Source: Przewalskia tangutica
Taxonomy: Eukaryota; Streptophyta; Magnoliopsida; Solanales; Solanaceae
NCBI GenBank assembly: GCA_029844215.1
Contig: CM056738.1
Span: forward strand, 75,198,093-75,262,092
Length of the DNA: 64,000 nt
Direction: 5' to 3'
Numbering within the stretch: the first letter of the stretch is position 1; the number at the start of each line of letters is the position of its first letter. The notes under the pieces are model-generated. The model searched no databases and was not told the DNA's origin. It saw only the letters and a list, made by a program, of their open reading frames with translations. The position numbers and the translations under genes were made by a program. Below are positions 1 through 11,808 of this stretch, piece after piece.

Positions 1-1228
1 ACCGAGCCAAAATTTGGTTGAATTCTCTTTAGGAAAACTCTATTACTACTTGGCAAGATTTGGCTAAGCTAAGGGGAGAACTAAACAACTTTTATCAGCT
101 TGAGGGGAAATCTTTGTATGATGCTTGGGAGAGATTTAAGGAGTTGCAAAGGAAATGTTCCCATCATGGAATTGAACAGTGGATGTTGGTACACAATTTC
201 TACAATGGGTTATATGGTACTACCCGTACCATAATTGATGTTGCGGCTGGAGGGACATTTATGAGTAGAAGTGTCAATGAAGCGTATGAATTGTTAGAAG
301 AAATGGCCACAAATAACCATCAATGGTATGATGAGAGATCAACGAGCAGTAGAAAAGTGATCGGGGTTTATGAACTCGATGCCATCCCTACTTTAACTGC
401 TCAAGTTGCTTCTTTGACAAAGTAATTGCAGTAGAATACTATGTCCGCCAATGTTGTTCAGACGCAAGGGAGTTGTGAAATTTGCGGGGGTCCACATACT
501 TTTGATCGGTGCACAACAACGGATACAAACAATATTCCTATGGACCAAGCTCAGGTTCAAGCAGTTGGGAATTTTCAGAGGCCCTACAACAATCCATTAT
601 CCAACACGTATAATCCGAGGTGGAGGAATCACCCTAAATTCACATGGAGAAACAACCAAGGCCAACAATCACAGTTTCAAGGGCAATATCAGCAGGCCAG
701 TCCACAACAACCATTGAATCAAGCTTTATCTTCTCAGTAGTTTAGGCCACAAGTTTAACAAGCTGAGCCCAATGAATTTCAAGCAGCGTTGTTGACCCTC
801 ACCAATTCCCAAACTCAGTTCATGACTGAACAAGATCCTATATTCGAAATTTGGAGATACAAGTGGGCCAGTTAGCAAGCATGTTAAATAACAAACCTCA
901 AGGGAATCTGCCTAGCAAAACTGTTGTGAACTCTAAAGAGCAGTGTCAAGACATCACTTTGAGACTTGGTAAACAAGTTGATCAGTAAGCAGCTCAACCA
1001 CACGTTGAAAATAATGACTAATCGGTAGAGACATCTGGGTTAGAGAAAAAGGGGTTACTGAAGACCATCATATTATAGAAAAGGCACCACCAGCGGTTAT
1101 TATGGAACCTCAAATCAGAATTCCCTACCCTCAAAGACTTCGGAAAAAATCTCTTGATAAATCATTTTCCAAATTTTTAGAAGTGTTCAAGAAGTTGCAC
1201 ATCAACATTCCTTTTATTGAGGCCCTAG
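1..1228 (+). pseudogene. Athila-like Ty3 retrotransposon gag fragment
   Basis: This is the middle and end of a Ty3/Athila-type gag polyprotein, which packages element RNA into cytoplasmic particles. A gag core runs from the window edge to about 422 (LRGELNNFYQLEGKSLYDAW near its start). It is followed by a stop and then by an in-frame zinc knuckle, CEICGGPHTFDRC, at about 474-512 (C-x2-C-x3-H-x4-C, the spacing I associate with Athila). A linker typical of the stretch before the Athila protease, KFLEVFKKLHINIPFIEAL, lies near 1171-1227. The frame is broken by several stops (about 423, 738, 985). Coding identity ends abruptly near 1228, where LTR-like sequence begins, so protease and all of pol are missing here. 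The left end lies outside the window. Family assignment is by motif recognition and is fairly firm; the exact lineage is less so. Confidence 0.8.
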
Positions 1229-2611
1229 AGTGTGTTTTAGGGAGTCTTTTGTTTGTCTTTTAATTATTTGTGCAGTATTATACGTGTTATTTTGTGTTTT
1301 CAGGTTTTAAGCAATTCAGAAAGGAATAAGGCAAATTCAAAGGAAATAGGCAGTTATCGAGGACAAAAATGTATATCTGGTCACAAGAGGTAAGTCAAAG
1401 AAGCCCTGAGAAGCTCGGGAAGCAGTTTAAACAAATTACATGGTTGACCTCTCGCGATTAAAGGTTGAAGTAAAAAAACTCCAAAAACTACATAGTCAAC
1501 CCCTCGCGGTCTACAAGGCTAATTTGCAGAAGTTGCTCGGATTAAGAGTCACGGCGCAACAAGCGAAGAGTCGCGATGCTGAAGGGTCGCGGTGCCCAAC
1601 ATTAGCATCGCGGTTCCCCACTGATAATAAGATCGAGGATGAATTAGCTTTGTGGTGCTCTAATGGTTGAGTCGCAGCACTGACGACATCGAATGCATGC
1701 AGTGAAAAACCTAACTTTAATAAGGGAAAAAAGGTCCATTCAAGGGTTTTTTGTGATATAAGCTGAGGGAGGCAGAATTTAGAGTTATCACACTTTGGAG
1801 GCAAGAAACCAGAGGCCAAAGAGCAATTAGAGACATTTTTTGTTCAAGTTCTTTTCCTTTTCTTTATTTTAATTCAGTTCATATTGGATATTGAATTAAT
1901 TAGTTTCTTAGAATGTCTATGAGCTACTTTTATTAGGGTTTTCCGTTGAATTACTTGAAACTCTATTATGATTTAATGCATTGTTTGTATTCTTTTTCCT
2001 CTATTAATATCTATTCAACTTGTCTTTATTGAATGAGAATTAAATGGCCATTAGTTTTCATTATCTATATGATTTCAAATCAAGAACTGAGAAGAGAGAT
2101 TTGAATATGTTATAGTTGATTAGACGTAGGTTTAATCTTGAATGAGAGTATCACGATTGTCTCTGTAGATTTTTAGGTTATTAATCTTAATCCTCCTATG
2201 TGATTGAATTTATCATAGAAATATAGAAAATTCTCATTTAGGTTGAGTTTTTATATGTCCTAACCAGAATATAGAACATCTCAGTTAACCTACTATCTTA
2301 ATAAGAAGAAGAATCACTAATCTTGCATTAATGAATGATAGAGTGGATAATTGATGAGCTTGGAAGTCCTAATTTCCTGAATTACTGAATTAAACTTCTT
2401 GTGTTATCATTATTATTTTATTCCTGCAAATTACTTTAGTTTGTTAATTCTTAGTTTAGAAATCACAACTTATATTCATTTGCCAGACATAAATGAAAGA
2501 TTAGTTAATTGATAATTGATAATTCAGTCTCTGTGGACGTCATTCGGTATTATCGAGATTATTACAAATTGTGATACGTACACTTGCGTAGAATCTAGAA
2601 ATACCTCAACA
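1229..2611 (+). mobile_element. LTR copy A (Athila/Tat-like), paralogous to the solo LTR at 4683-6094
   Basis: This non-coding block matches 4683-6094 along its length: the TTAGGG..TAATGCATT region, the ATATGATTTC..GAGATTTGAATATG region, and the shared 3' end with CTCTGTGGAC followed by GATACGTACACTTGCGTA and ending in CAACA. A TATA-like site (GATATAAG, about 1755-1762) follows a GC-rich word cluster at 1448-1690. No matching target duplication was found: the left flank is gag sequence and the right flank is a minus-strand Copia gag. It may therefore be the 3' LTR of the gag fragment on its left after an internal deletion, or a truncated insertion. The left boundary is uncertain by some tens of bases. 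Confidence 0.7.
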
Positions 2612-3185
2612 CCAGGCCCACTGGCCAGCGGCACTATTGGCTCACTGCCCTGACTCATGCTGCGGTTGCACCTTGACGGTTGCTGCCTTTGTCACGGTCG
2701 CTGCCTTTTCTGTCAGACTTCTGATTTTGACTTCGTTTTCCACCCCATTGTTCCAATTTGGAGTGGAATTTTGTGGGGAGGCCTCCATCATGGCGGAAGT
2801 TGCTTCAGTTGCGGCCTTTTTAGCCAACCTTGCCTCTTCAAGGATGAGCATAGACCGAGTTTGATAAAATAGAGGAAGAGGGTTGCTTTGACAAAGAAGA
2901 ATCCCAACACCATTATAGGCCTCGGATAGGCCTAAAACCATATGAAGAATAAGACGATCATTTGTGACGAGCGCATCAACGTTCTTGAGTTGATCCGCCA
3001 ATTCCTTCAACATTTTATACTAAGTTGAGACATTTGGAAAATCATCCATAGTGACATGAGAGAATTCCTGATCATAAGTGACGGCATGAGAATTTTTGTT
3101 ATCTTGGAATAGATGACACACCCTATTTCAAGTCTCCATCGTCGTGGCGTCGGGTTCAATAATCATCTGTAAAAGATCTGTAGAG
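2612..3185 (-). pseudogene. Copia retrotransposon gag fragment (UBN2-type)
   Basis: On the minus strand, 3180 to about 2640 encodes a Copia gag of the UBN2/retrotran_gag type. Visible motifs in order are an LLQMIIEPDA segment, NRVCHLFQDN, MDDFPNVS, ELADQLKNVDALVTNDRL, GLSEAYNGVG, PLPLFYQTRSMLILEE and an Ala/Thr-rich tail. In-frame stops interrupt the front part (near 3125 and 3020). No LTR, protease or pol is attached: one side is LTR copy A, the other the Del/Tekay reverse transcriptase, both on the plus strand. It is the same broad family as the gag at 29570-29830. It looks like a fragment left between two Ty3 pieces by deletion or insertion. Confidence 0.75.
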
Positions 3186-4682
3186 ATAATGGAATACCGG
3201 GACTTCCTCTCTCGAGAGAGATTGAGTTAAGTATAGATGTGTTGCTAGACACTCGGTCGATATCTATCTCTCATTATAGAATGGCTCCAGATGAATTGAA
3301 AGAATTAAAGGAGCAATTAAAGGATCTGCTTGAGAAAGGCTTCATTAGGCCAGCATATCCCCTTGGGGTGCGTCAGTATTGTTTGTATGAAAGAATAATG
3401 GCTCGTTACGAATGTGTATTGACTATCGACAGCTAAATAAAGTCACTATTAAGAACAAGTACCCTCTTCCCAAGATTGATGACATGTTTGATTAGTTACA
3501 GGGTGCAAAATGTTTCTTAAAGATCAACCTAAGGTCAGGATACCATTAGCTAAGTGTCAAGGAGAAGTACATTCCAAAAACGGCTTTCAGAACAAGGTAT
3601 AGGCACTTCGAGTTCTTAGTAATGTTATTCGGGCTCACAAACGCGTCAGCACCATTTATGGATCTAATGAACAACGTGTTTTCCCCTCTCTATATGTATT
3701 TATGATAGTATTTATAGATGATATTCTGGTTTATTCTTACTCGAATGTGGAGCATGCGTATCACTTGCGGGTAGTACTACAGACACTCAAGGATCGTAAG
3801 TTTTATACTAAGCTCTCTAAGTGTGAGTTTTGGTTGAAGTCAGTGGTTTTACTTGGTCATATAGTATCAGATGAAGGTATAAGAGTTGACACTCAAAAGG
3901 TAGAAGCGGTGAAGAATTGGCCGAGGCCCATGACCCCATCAGAGATTCATAGCTTTTTAAGCTTAGCAAATTATAATAGGAGGTTTGTAGTAGGAATTTC
4001 TACCATATCAACACCATTGACAAGGTTGACACAAAAGGCCATAAATTTCCAGTGGTCTGATGCCTGTGAGCAGAGTTACCATAAGTTAAAGGACAGACTA
4101 ACATTGGCACTAGTTCTTACTCTCCAGAGGGTCCAGAAGGCTATGTTGTGTATTATGGTGCCTCGGGAATGGGTATGGGATGCAACATGGTAAGGTGATT
4201 TCCTATGCTTCAAGGCAATTGAGGAAACATGAGAAGAACTATCTGACACACAATTTGGAGTTAGCCGCGGTGGTCTATGCATTGAAACTTTGGCGCACTA
4301 TTTGTATGGTGTTCATTAAGACATTTTTACGGATCATAAGAGTCTGCAGTATATATTTAATCAGAAAGAGTTGAACTTGAGACAAAGAAGATGGCTTGAA
4401 TTGTTGAAAGATTATGATGTGAACATCATATACCATCCCAGTAAAGCTAATATTGTAGTGGAAGTGCTTAGTCATAAGTCTATGGTCAGCTCGATGTCGG
4501 TGCAGGCCGAGAGGAAAAAGTTGATAAGAGAGCTCCATCAGTTAGCTAGGTTGGGAGTCCGATTAATGGGTTTGGAAGATGGCGGCTTTGTGATTCGGAA
4601 TACATTAGAATCTTCCATCATATCAGAAGTTAAGGAACGTCACTGGGAAGACCCCATTTTAGGAAAAATCAGAGAGGGTATT
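3186..4682 (+). pseudogene. Del/Tekay chromovirus pol, part 1: reverse transcriptase and RNase H
   Basis: This part starts just before the RT entry segment (EIELSIDVLLDTRSISIS, then YRMAPDELKELKEQLKDLL, 3284-3340). The RT catalytic box FIDDIL is intact at 3711-3728. It is followed by the thumb/connection motifs LGHIVSDEGIRVDTQKVEAV (about 3852-3911) and WSDACEQSYHKLKDRL. RNase H follows at 4180-4480 (SYASRQLRKHEKNY, LNLRQRRWLELLKDYDVN, YHPSKANIVV). Frameshifts near 3380 and 4190 and several stops make it non-functional. The frame reaches the integrase N-terminus (HWEDPILGKIREG) and is cut by the solo LTR at 4683. It resumes at 6095 and again at 16664. Gag, protease and the 5' LTR are absent from the window. 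Confidence 0.9.
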
Positions 4683-6094
4683 TGTTAAGTGTATTGTGTA
4701 TACACTTTTGAGTCCTTTTTAGTTAGTATTTTACTCTTTTATTTTGCGTTTAGTATAGTGTTAGGTGTGTTTCTATTTCGTTTGTGTCACAACGGTCATA
4801 AAGGAGAAGATACTACTTCTGAGGATGAAATGAGCTTAACTGAGGATGACAATTACACAAGCACATCACAAGGAATGAAGCCTAAGAAGTGCCAAGAAGA
4901 ACAGAAGAAATCTGGCAGATTCCGGACAAAAATCAAATAGGCACCGCGGTGCCTGGCCAAGTAGCACCACGGTGCCATGGAACCGCGGTCAGACAAATTA
5001 GCACCGAGGCGTAAAAATTGCCGAAAGTCCAAAACTGAAACACCGTCGAAGGCACCACGGTGCATGGCTATGGAACCGCGGTGCCATATTTCTAGGAAGA
5101 TACAGTGATTTTAGCTGAATAAGCACCGCGGTGCCGGACAGCGTAACCGCGGTGCCGACGCGTAAAAATCAGATTCCGAGTCAATTTTTGACAAGGGTAA
5201 AAGGGTCTGAAGCAAGGTTTTTCTCAGATATAAATACCCTAAACCATGTCATTATTATATTATCATACTTTGGAGAGGAGAACGACGGCTACAAGCGACA
5301 ATTGGAGACATCTTATTGTTCAAGTTATTTTCTTTCCTTTACTTTATTTCAGTTTATGTTGGATTTTGTATTAGTTCTTGACATGACAATGTTTAGGAGC
5401 TAATTACTTTAGTAGGGTTTCCATCGAATCTTCTTGAAGCTCTTTCATATAGTTAATGCATTAGTTTTTGAGTTCTTCTTCAGCGTATTAAGATCTATTC
5501 AATATTGTTATGATTGCTTGATAATTAACTAGCTATTAATTGTCATCACTTATATGATTTCGAATAAAAAGTCCGAAAGGTGAGATTTGAATATGCTGTA
5601 ATTGTCTAGACATAGGTTAAAATCATGGACGAAAGTACCCCGATACTTGTATAGTAGTTAAGGTTATTATTTTTAATTCTCCTGTGTGGTAAAACTTATC
5701 ATAGAACTATAGAAGGTTTCTGCATAAGATTGAGCTCTTGTATGTCCTAACTGGAATATAATGACAGATTAGTTAACCTGCTATCTTAATAAGAAGAAGA
5801 ATCATTAGCATTGCATTAACACGTGAAAGAGTGGATAGTTGAGGAGATTGAAACTTTATTTCCTTCATAACTGTTATAAACCCAAAGTCTTGTAATCTTT
5901 AGTTTATTTTCTGCAATTAGTTATAATTCTTAGTTATAATCCTCAAACTAAAGAACGTCAACCAAATAGATACCAAAGAATAAATAATCGATACTTAATA
6001 AACCAGTCTCTGTGGACGATAAACTCGGTCTTACAAAATATTTATTACTTGAACGATACGTACACTTGCGTAAGCACTTAGAAATATCACAACA
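4683..6094 (+). mobile_element. Solo LTR B with 5-bp target duplication
   Basis: The 1412-bp LTR begins TGTTAAGTGTATTG and ends TATCACAACA. It is flanked by identical 5-bp repeats GTATT (4678-4682 and 6095-6099), and the integrase frame of the host chromovirus continues on the other side. These are the marks of a complete insertion later reduced to one LTR by LTR-LTR recombination. A TATA box (TATAAATA, 5229-5236) lies about 65 bp after a cluster of GCACCGCGGTGC-type palindromes (4940-5165). The short ORFs inside do not look like genes. It belongs to the same family as 1229-2611. Confidence 0.92.
4940..5165. repeat. Cluster of near-palindromic GC words inside solo LTR B
   Basis: Within about 225 bp there are at least seven variants of the 12-bp palindrome GCACCGCGGTGC or its half form AACCGCGGTGCC (near 4941, 4966, 4981, 5050, 5073, 5122, 5143), set in otherwise AT-rich sequence. 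The cluster ends shortly upstream of the LTR TATA box. Paralogue A has a comparable but differently worded GC cluster (1448-1690), so the position is kept while the sequence drifts. Confidence 0.75.
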
Positions 6095-6618
6095 GTATTC
6101 AACAAAAGAAGACCACAACCCTTGAGATTGACGGAAATGGGGTTTTCAAGCACCAGGGTCGTTTGTGTGTCCCAAATATAGTGGGATTACGAGATAAGAT
6201 TATGACGGAGGTCCATTGCTCACGATATTCCATTCACCCTGGATCTACTAAGATGTATCATGATCTCAAAGGTATGTATTGATAGAACGACATGATGAGG
6301 AACATTGTGGAGTTTGTAGCTCAATGTCCTAATTGTCAGCAAGTAAAAGTAGAGTACCAAAAACCTGACAGCTTGACTCAGAACATTGAGATCCCGATGT
6401 GGAAATATGAGATGATTAATATGGATTTCATTATGGGTTTACCTCGCTCTTATCATAAGTTTAATTCTATTTGGGTGATTGTCGATAGATTGACCAAATC
6501 AGCAAATTTCCTAACGGTCAAAACTACCCATACGGTCAAGGACTATGTGAAGTTGTACGTTAAGGAAATTGTTTGCCTTCATGGTGTGCCTATTTCTATT
6601 ATATCGGACCGAGGTGCT
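6095..6618 (+). pseudogene. Del/Tekay chromovirus pol, part 2: integrase N-terminal half
   Basis: This continues the pol gene after solo LTR B. The integrase zinc-binding region shows as GNGVFKHQGRLCVPNIVGL, then HPGSTKMYHDLKG and CPNCQQVKVEYQKP (about 6130-6366). Next come the first catalytic Asp (MDFIMGLP, about 6421-6444), VDRLTKSANF, and the second Asp in ISDRGA at 6600-6615. A TGA near 6281 replaces the Trp expected in the YWW motif. The frame breaks exactly at the insertion of the 10-kb element (TSD GTGCT at 6614-6618) and picks up again at 16664 with QFTTNFW. Confidence 0.9.
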
Positions 6619-8951
6619 TGTTGACAGTCAATTTTGACCCGTTTTTCGTATATTTATTGCAATTTTAAGTATTTTAGCACATCGCATTTTAATCAGCATT
6701 TTTTGCATTTTTATCTTTTTATTTTAAATTAAGCATTATGTCTTTGTTAATATTATGTTTATTATTGTTACACCGTCGTTTTATTTTAATAATATTTGCA
6801 TCTCTTTAAATAATTAATTGGCATCCTGTTTTTACTTTTAATCAGGCATTAAACATGTCTTAAATATTGAATTTTAGTATTATTGCATCGGCATTTGAAT
6901 TTTAATAATTTTGCATCTTTTTAAATACTTTTTCTTTTTAAATAATTAACCCGCCTTGCTTTTTGTCAAACCAGTCCAGTCCAGTCCAAGACACAATTTG
7001 AATCAGTCCAATCCAACACTTTTTTAATTTCATCCAAATAATACCACACTTTTATTTTTCCCCCTAAAATCAAATACCACTTTTCATTCCCCCCCCCCCC
7101 CCCCAAAAAAAACTAAACCAAACCCTAAACCTAAATACCCCTATATAATAAACTTTTTCCCCCCACCCAAACAAAAAAAATCAGCCTTTCCAGCCACAAC
7201 ATAATCAGCCAATGCAGACCCTTTCTCGCTTTGTCTCCTCACTCTCTCCTTCCTTTCCCGTCGCCGCCGCCGCCCTTCGCCGGAGCTCCAAGCTCCGGCG
7301 AACCCCCCTTTTTACACCCACAAACCACCCCTCTCACCTCTCCCGTCTCACTCTCCTCTCCCCCTCTCACACACACACACCCACAACTCCGGCGACCTTC
7401 CCATCACTGCCGGCGAACGTCTCCACCATCCCGTCGCCCTCCCCACTGTCACCATCACAATTGGGCTACCACTACACCTCGTCTCCATCCATTCCTCTCC
7501 CGTCACTGTCCCGTCCAAACCAACGCTCACTGTCGAACCTCACCACTACGGTGGCGTTGCTCCGACGACCTCGTCGTGGAAGTGACGCCGCTGCCCGCTG
7601 TTTGTTTCCATTTTCGTTATTATTATGTTGTTGTGTTGTTGGACTGATTTGTTTAACTGTTTTCTGATTTTTTGATTTTTATTGCGTCTGGCCGGAATAA
7701 AAAAAATCCGGCGACCTTGGTTTTGAATCATTTTGGGTTTGCTGGTTTACTGTTGTTTGTTGGATTGATTGCGTACTGTTATCTGTTGTTGGCGGACTGG
7801 TTTGATTTCTTGTTTGGGTAATACGTCGGAGTAAAACTCCGGCGAAGCTTTGTTGTTTTCCGGGCTGATGCTGGACCATTTTCGTTGCTTTGTTGTTGTT
7901 TATTCCACTGTTTCGCGGCCCTTTGTTGTTCACTGATTTTCTAAGAATTGCTTACTATCCGCTGGATTTTGGACTGGTTTTTTGGACAACTTGGCTACTA
8001 TTTTTTGGCTATGTTAGCTACTGATGGTTGGTTATTTTTGTTGGTTTACTGATTTGAACAAGATGCTACACTTGTTTGGACAATGAAAAAGTTATCCGTC
8101 GATTTTTGAGGCCTCCACAGTTGCAAAGACGGAAAATAAAATAAATGAAGCTTTTTGGGCAATGATGATTTCTTCCACTTACACCGGATAACCAACATGC
8201 GCTGGCAGGGCGAATTCTCGCAGCCGCACTTGTTTAGGCTGTCCCACTTTATATATTTTTTATATATGAGCCCTCCGTGTTTAAAACTATTATTGTTTTG
8301 GCGCGGATCCGAAGGTTTTATTTATTTTATTGCTTTTAACAATATGGCCGATGAAGGAATCTCCGTCTGCTTTCCAAGGCCTCCTCTGTGCAAAAGACGG
8401 ATTTATTTATTTTGCTTTACTTATTAATTTTTGTCATTGCTTTAAAATTTTTTATTCTATTATTAACACTTTTACTAAGTGTTTATGCAGGTACCCGGAG
8501 ATCATCTTGCGCAGAAGGCCTAAAAAGGGCTAAAAGATGTCCCGGAATTTTATTTTATGTCGCATTTAAATTTTAGTTTTACTATTTTTGTATTGCATTT
8601 TATTTTAATTGTAAATTATGTAAAAATGCTTAGAATAGGTAGAATAAAAGTCAACATATAATTAACTTGGGCTTGAACGAATAACCGCAAGTTAGCGGAT
8701 CTTAAAGGATGCCTAATCCCTTCCCTTTAGGATAATAAAGAATCCTGATCCAGAATCTCACTAATTTCGCAGACCATTAAATGGAGGTCAATTGCAGTAT
8801 TTTTATTGCAATAAATCAAGTGTCCTAATTCACTTAAATAATTAGGTGACGACTCCTCAAAAACAGCACTATTGCTCCATCCAGGGAACCGCGCCAAAGA
8901 GCAACGTTGCGGATACCGTTCAGACCCCCGAGGTAAAAAACGGGCGCGACA
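6619..8951 (+). repeat. 5' LTR of the non-autonomous Tat-like element
   Basis: This 2333-bp LTR is nearly collinear with 14344-16658. It contains a 16-base poly-C run (7089-7104), a TATA box (7141-7149), an AC microsatellite (about 7369-7382) and a CG-rich leader (7255-7600). A duplicated CTCCGGCG-style word recurs near 7300 and 7835. Its ORFs of up to 151 codons are Ser/Pro/Leu-rich and not preserved in the 3' copy, so they are not annotated as genes. Most differences between the two LTRs are small indels in the CG-rich leader. Confidence 0.93.
7139..7150 (+). promoter_or_regulatory. Predicted LTR TATA box
   Basis: CCTATATAATA lies 34 bp downstream of the poly-C run and just upstream of a leader resembling a plant 5' UTR (CCACCCAAACAAAAAAAATC). 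The same site is kept in the 3' LTR at 14859-14870. Transcription start is inferred to lie about 30 bp further on. Confidence 0.6.
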
Positions 8952-8954
8952 GCA

Positions 8955-8972
8955 TGACGACTCCGCTGGGGA
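8955..8972 (+). other. Primer-binding site of the Tat-like element
   Basis: TGACGACTCCGCTGGGGA begins 3 bp after the LTR end. It resembles the TGGCGACTCC..TGGGGA sites I recall for plant Tat/Ogre elements, which use a tRNA primer (tRNA-Arg by recall). The third base is A rather than G. Confidence 0.6.
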
Positions 8973-10220
8973 ATATCAGGTTCTTGATCATAGCAAACTC
9001 AGGTTAATTAAATACTACGCTTTATTTTGCTTTTATATTTATTGTAAATGTTTTATATTGTTTGCTTTTATTTTGTAATTAACTACTTTAATTGCTACAT
9101 TCCTTTACTGCTTTCCTTAAATTGTCATTCCGCTCATATTTACTCCACTCTGGAAAATTCACATTGTCACACACTACACGCGTTGGTGTGCTTCGCGCAC
9201 CCGCGAATTTCTTTCAAAAAATACCCAAAATTTAGGAGAGTTGGCGCTTGCGCGGAGTTAGATAGGTTCGTCTGATCAGCCGCGTAGCCTTCTCACTCGA
9301 GTTGTCCGCTCGGGAACATTGCGTCTAGTAAGCCAAATCTTAGAAAACTTAAGATAGAGTTATACCACCTTTTATATTAAGTCATGCATGCATAAACCTT
9401 AGGTGAGTTAGTCATTGGTATTAACGCCACAATTAGAAATCCACCAAACTTGTCGACGGTTTTCACAACCCAACGACCCATTATCATATATGTGTAGCGT
9501 GATAATGATAGACGGATCCAAGCCTGGTCATGACACGCCGAAATTGGAAAAAGTGCACCGTCATTTGGTCGCCATTTCCAACAAAACATTGCAGCTTAAC
9601 GGCTTGGACTTATTTATCATAATCTCGCATATTTGGCGTTTAGGCCGACCTCTGGCATAAGAGAGGTTCCATGCATATTAGGGCGCGCGCTTGATTTGCA
9701 GGCTTTTGTTTACTATGGTTTGTCGCTAGCAACTCTGTACATATTATTTAATGCAATAATTACCCTTTTGTGATTTCAGATTCGAGCATTTGCATTTTGC
9801 ACTTTTTGCTATCACATTGCAATCAGGACTTCTACTGCGTAAATCACTCTTGAATAGCACGACTTGGACTTTGTGAAGCATCAACCACCAGTCCGGTCGA
9901 ACCAATCAGGGGAGTCTTTGACTATATTATTACACCTTTGCATTTTTATTATTTTTGTCATTTTCCTACTCACCTATTTCTCATATTTTTGCAGGAAGGT
10001 CGTCCTCGCAATCAGCCTAGGGCGGTCGAAAAACAAATCATCACAAAATGAGCGGTAGTTATGTTGACTAATAGAAGTTAGTTTATACCAGATTCAACGA
10101 GACATCGCTCTCAGTTCTTTTATACTTTGTATTTTTATTCATATTTGCAAATTCAATTAATATGTTTAGCGTTGATTGCATTGTTCTTTCATATCATGCA
10201 TTTTTACAACATAATTATTT

Positions 10221-10560
10221 CGAACTACGTGTGTCTGATTCTCACCACACGGTGTGATACGTAGGCAACTCATTTTGGGTTCGACACCACAAAAATAAAA
10301 ACCGCAATAAAAAAAATAAAAAATAAATAAAGAGCGCATTTCTGACTCATGCATCTCATTCATCATGTTTTCGGGCATTCATTTTACTTTGCATTCGTCC
10401 ACAATGGACAATCATTTCTTTTGCACAGCTTTATATTGCTATCTTTTCATTGATAAATTTTTTCAAGCATACATTTTATAACATATTTGAATGAACTACG
10501 CGCACCTGATTCCCTCGGCGGGATACATAGGCAGCCCTATTCGGGTTCGGTACCCTTTAT
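10221..10560 (+). repeat. Hairpin motif copies 1 and 2 (GAACTACG...TACGTAGGC)
   Basis: Copy 1 (10221-10271) has outer arms CTACGT (10225-10230) and ACGTAG (10259-10264), and inner arms CACC (10243-10246) and GGTG (10251-10254) around ACAC. Copy 2 (10493-10535) has inner arms TCCC (10511-10514) and GGGA (10520-10523) around TCGGC, with weaker outer arms. Both are followed by GGCA plus a TTCGG- or GGTTCG-containing tail. The inner stem differs in sequence but stays paired. Confidence 0.7.
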
Positions 10561-11808
10561 TCAAAAAAAATTGTTATTCAAAAATACAAAAACATTTTTT
10601 TTAGTATTATTGTTTGACTTTGTTGATACCAACATAGTTAGGGTTGTGCATAAAAAATAAAAAATAAACAAGTGATAATCAGTATGGGTTGACTTTGTGG
10701 TAAACCATAGATTCTTTTGGTACCTCTTATTCATACCCGCAGATGACATTGTCTTGCATGTTTTCAAGATAAGAATGAAACCGATCTCATTGTTTCATAT
10801 GCATTGTGTGGTGAGTTTTTAGAATAAGTTCAATTGCGTTGCATTGTGATCTAGAACTTGGCCTGAATGTTTGTTGAAGCGAAATCCTGAGTAACACTCG
10901 GTGTAGGAAATGATCGTAGACTTTCTTTGACCCGTTTGAGCTTTTTCAGCCTACCAAATAACATTATCCCTAGTACCTCTCTTGGCCCGACCTCCTCGAG
11001 CGCTTTAGAAACGTGCAAGTGGCTGACAAAATCCTGCGCTGAAGTTTGCAAAGACAAAAATTGTTAAAGTCTCAAAAAATGAAAGCAGAGACGACTTCAC
11101 ATAAAGAGGAAATCAAAAGCCCTGATAATTAAAAAAAAAAGAAAAAAAAGAAAAGGGAATATATGACCCCGAAAAAAGGGGCTCAAAATGAAAGATTCAA
11201 AAGAAGTCAATGCAAAAACTGAGACAAAAATAAAGCAAGTCAGCATTAAAGCGCACAAATATCAAGCATGGACGTAGTCCAACTCTCGAGGATTGATTAG
11301 TCACTTTTATCCAAATGATATCCATTCCTTTCCCCGAGCCTACATTACAAGCCCGTGACAAGCCCTACATGATCTTATACTGAGGGTTCTCATATTAGTG
11401 GATACTTACATGACGGCCAAGCCTATGGTATCACAATTGCATGCATTAAACATCTTTCTGAGTGTGAGTGTTTTTCTCCAAACGTCCCAAAATTCAAAAT
11501 ACTGAAATATATGTGTGAAATGGGACTTTCTTTCAGTGAGGGCATTTGAAACGTGAGATTACGTGTAGTTCGAAACCATGGATGCATGCAGGTGTGTCGA
11601 CACTCAGGTATGTCTGAGGTATTATCTGAAGCTGTGTGAATTACACCGGAGTCAATCTCGGTTAGACTGAAAGCAATAAAAGAAAATCCTTATGCACAAT
11701 ACTAATTGTCGGTATCAACTGAAGTCAGAACGTAATGTTGTCTTCCATTTTTTCAAAAAAAAAAAACAACAAAATGCATATTACATAAAAAATCCTTAGT
11801 TTGCATCA

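Noticed and set aside
1229..2611. Call of LTR copy A as a second clean solo LTR
   Set aside because: The two flanks are unrelated and no 5-bp duplication was found, so it is listed only as an LTR copy.
7212..7667. 151-codon Ser/Pro-rich frame in the 5' LTR that looks like a plastid transit peptide
   Set aside because: The corresponding region of the 3' LTR has frame-breaking indels, and the sequence lies in the LTR leader; composition alone explains the open frame.
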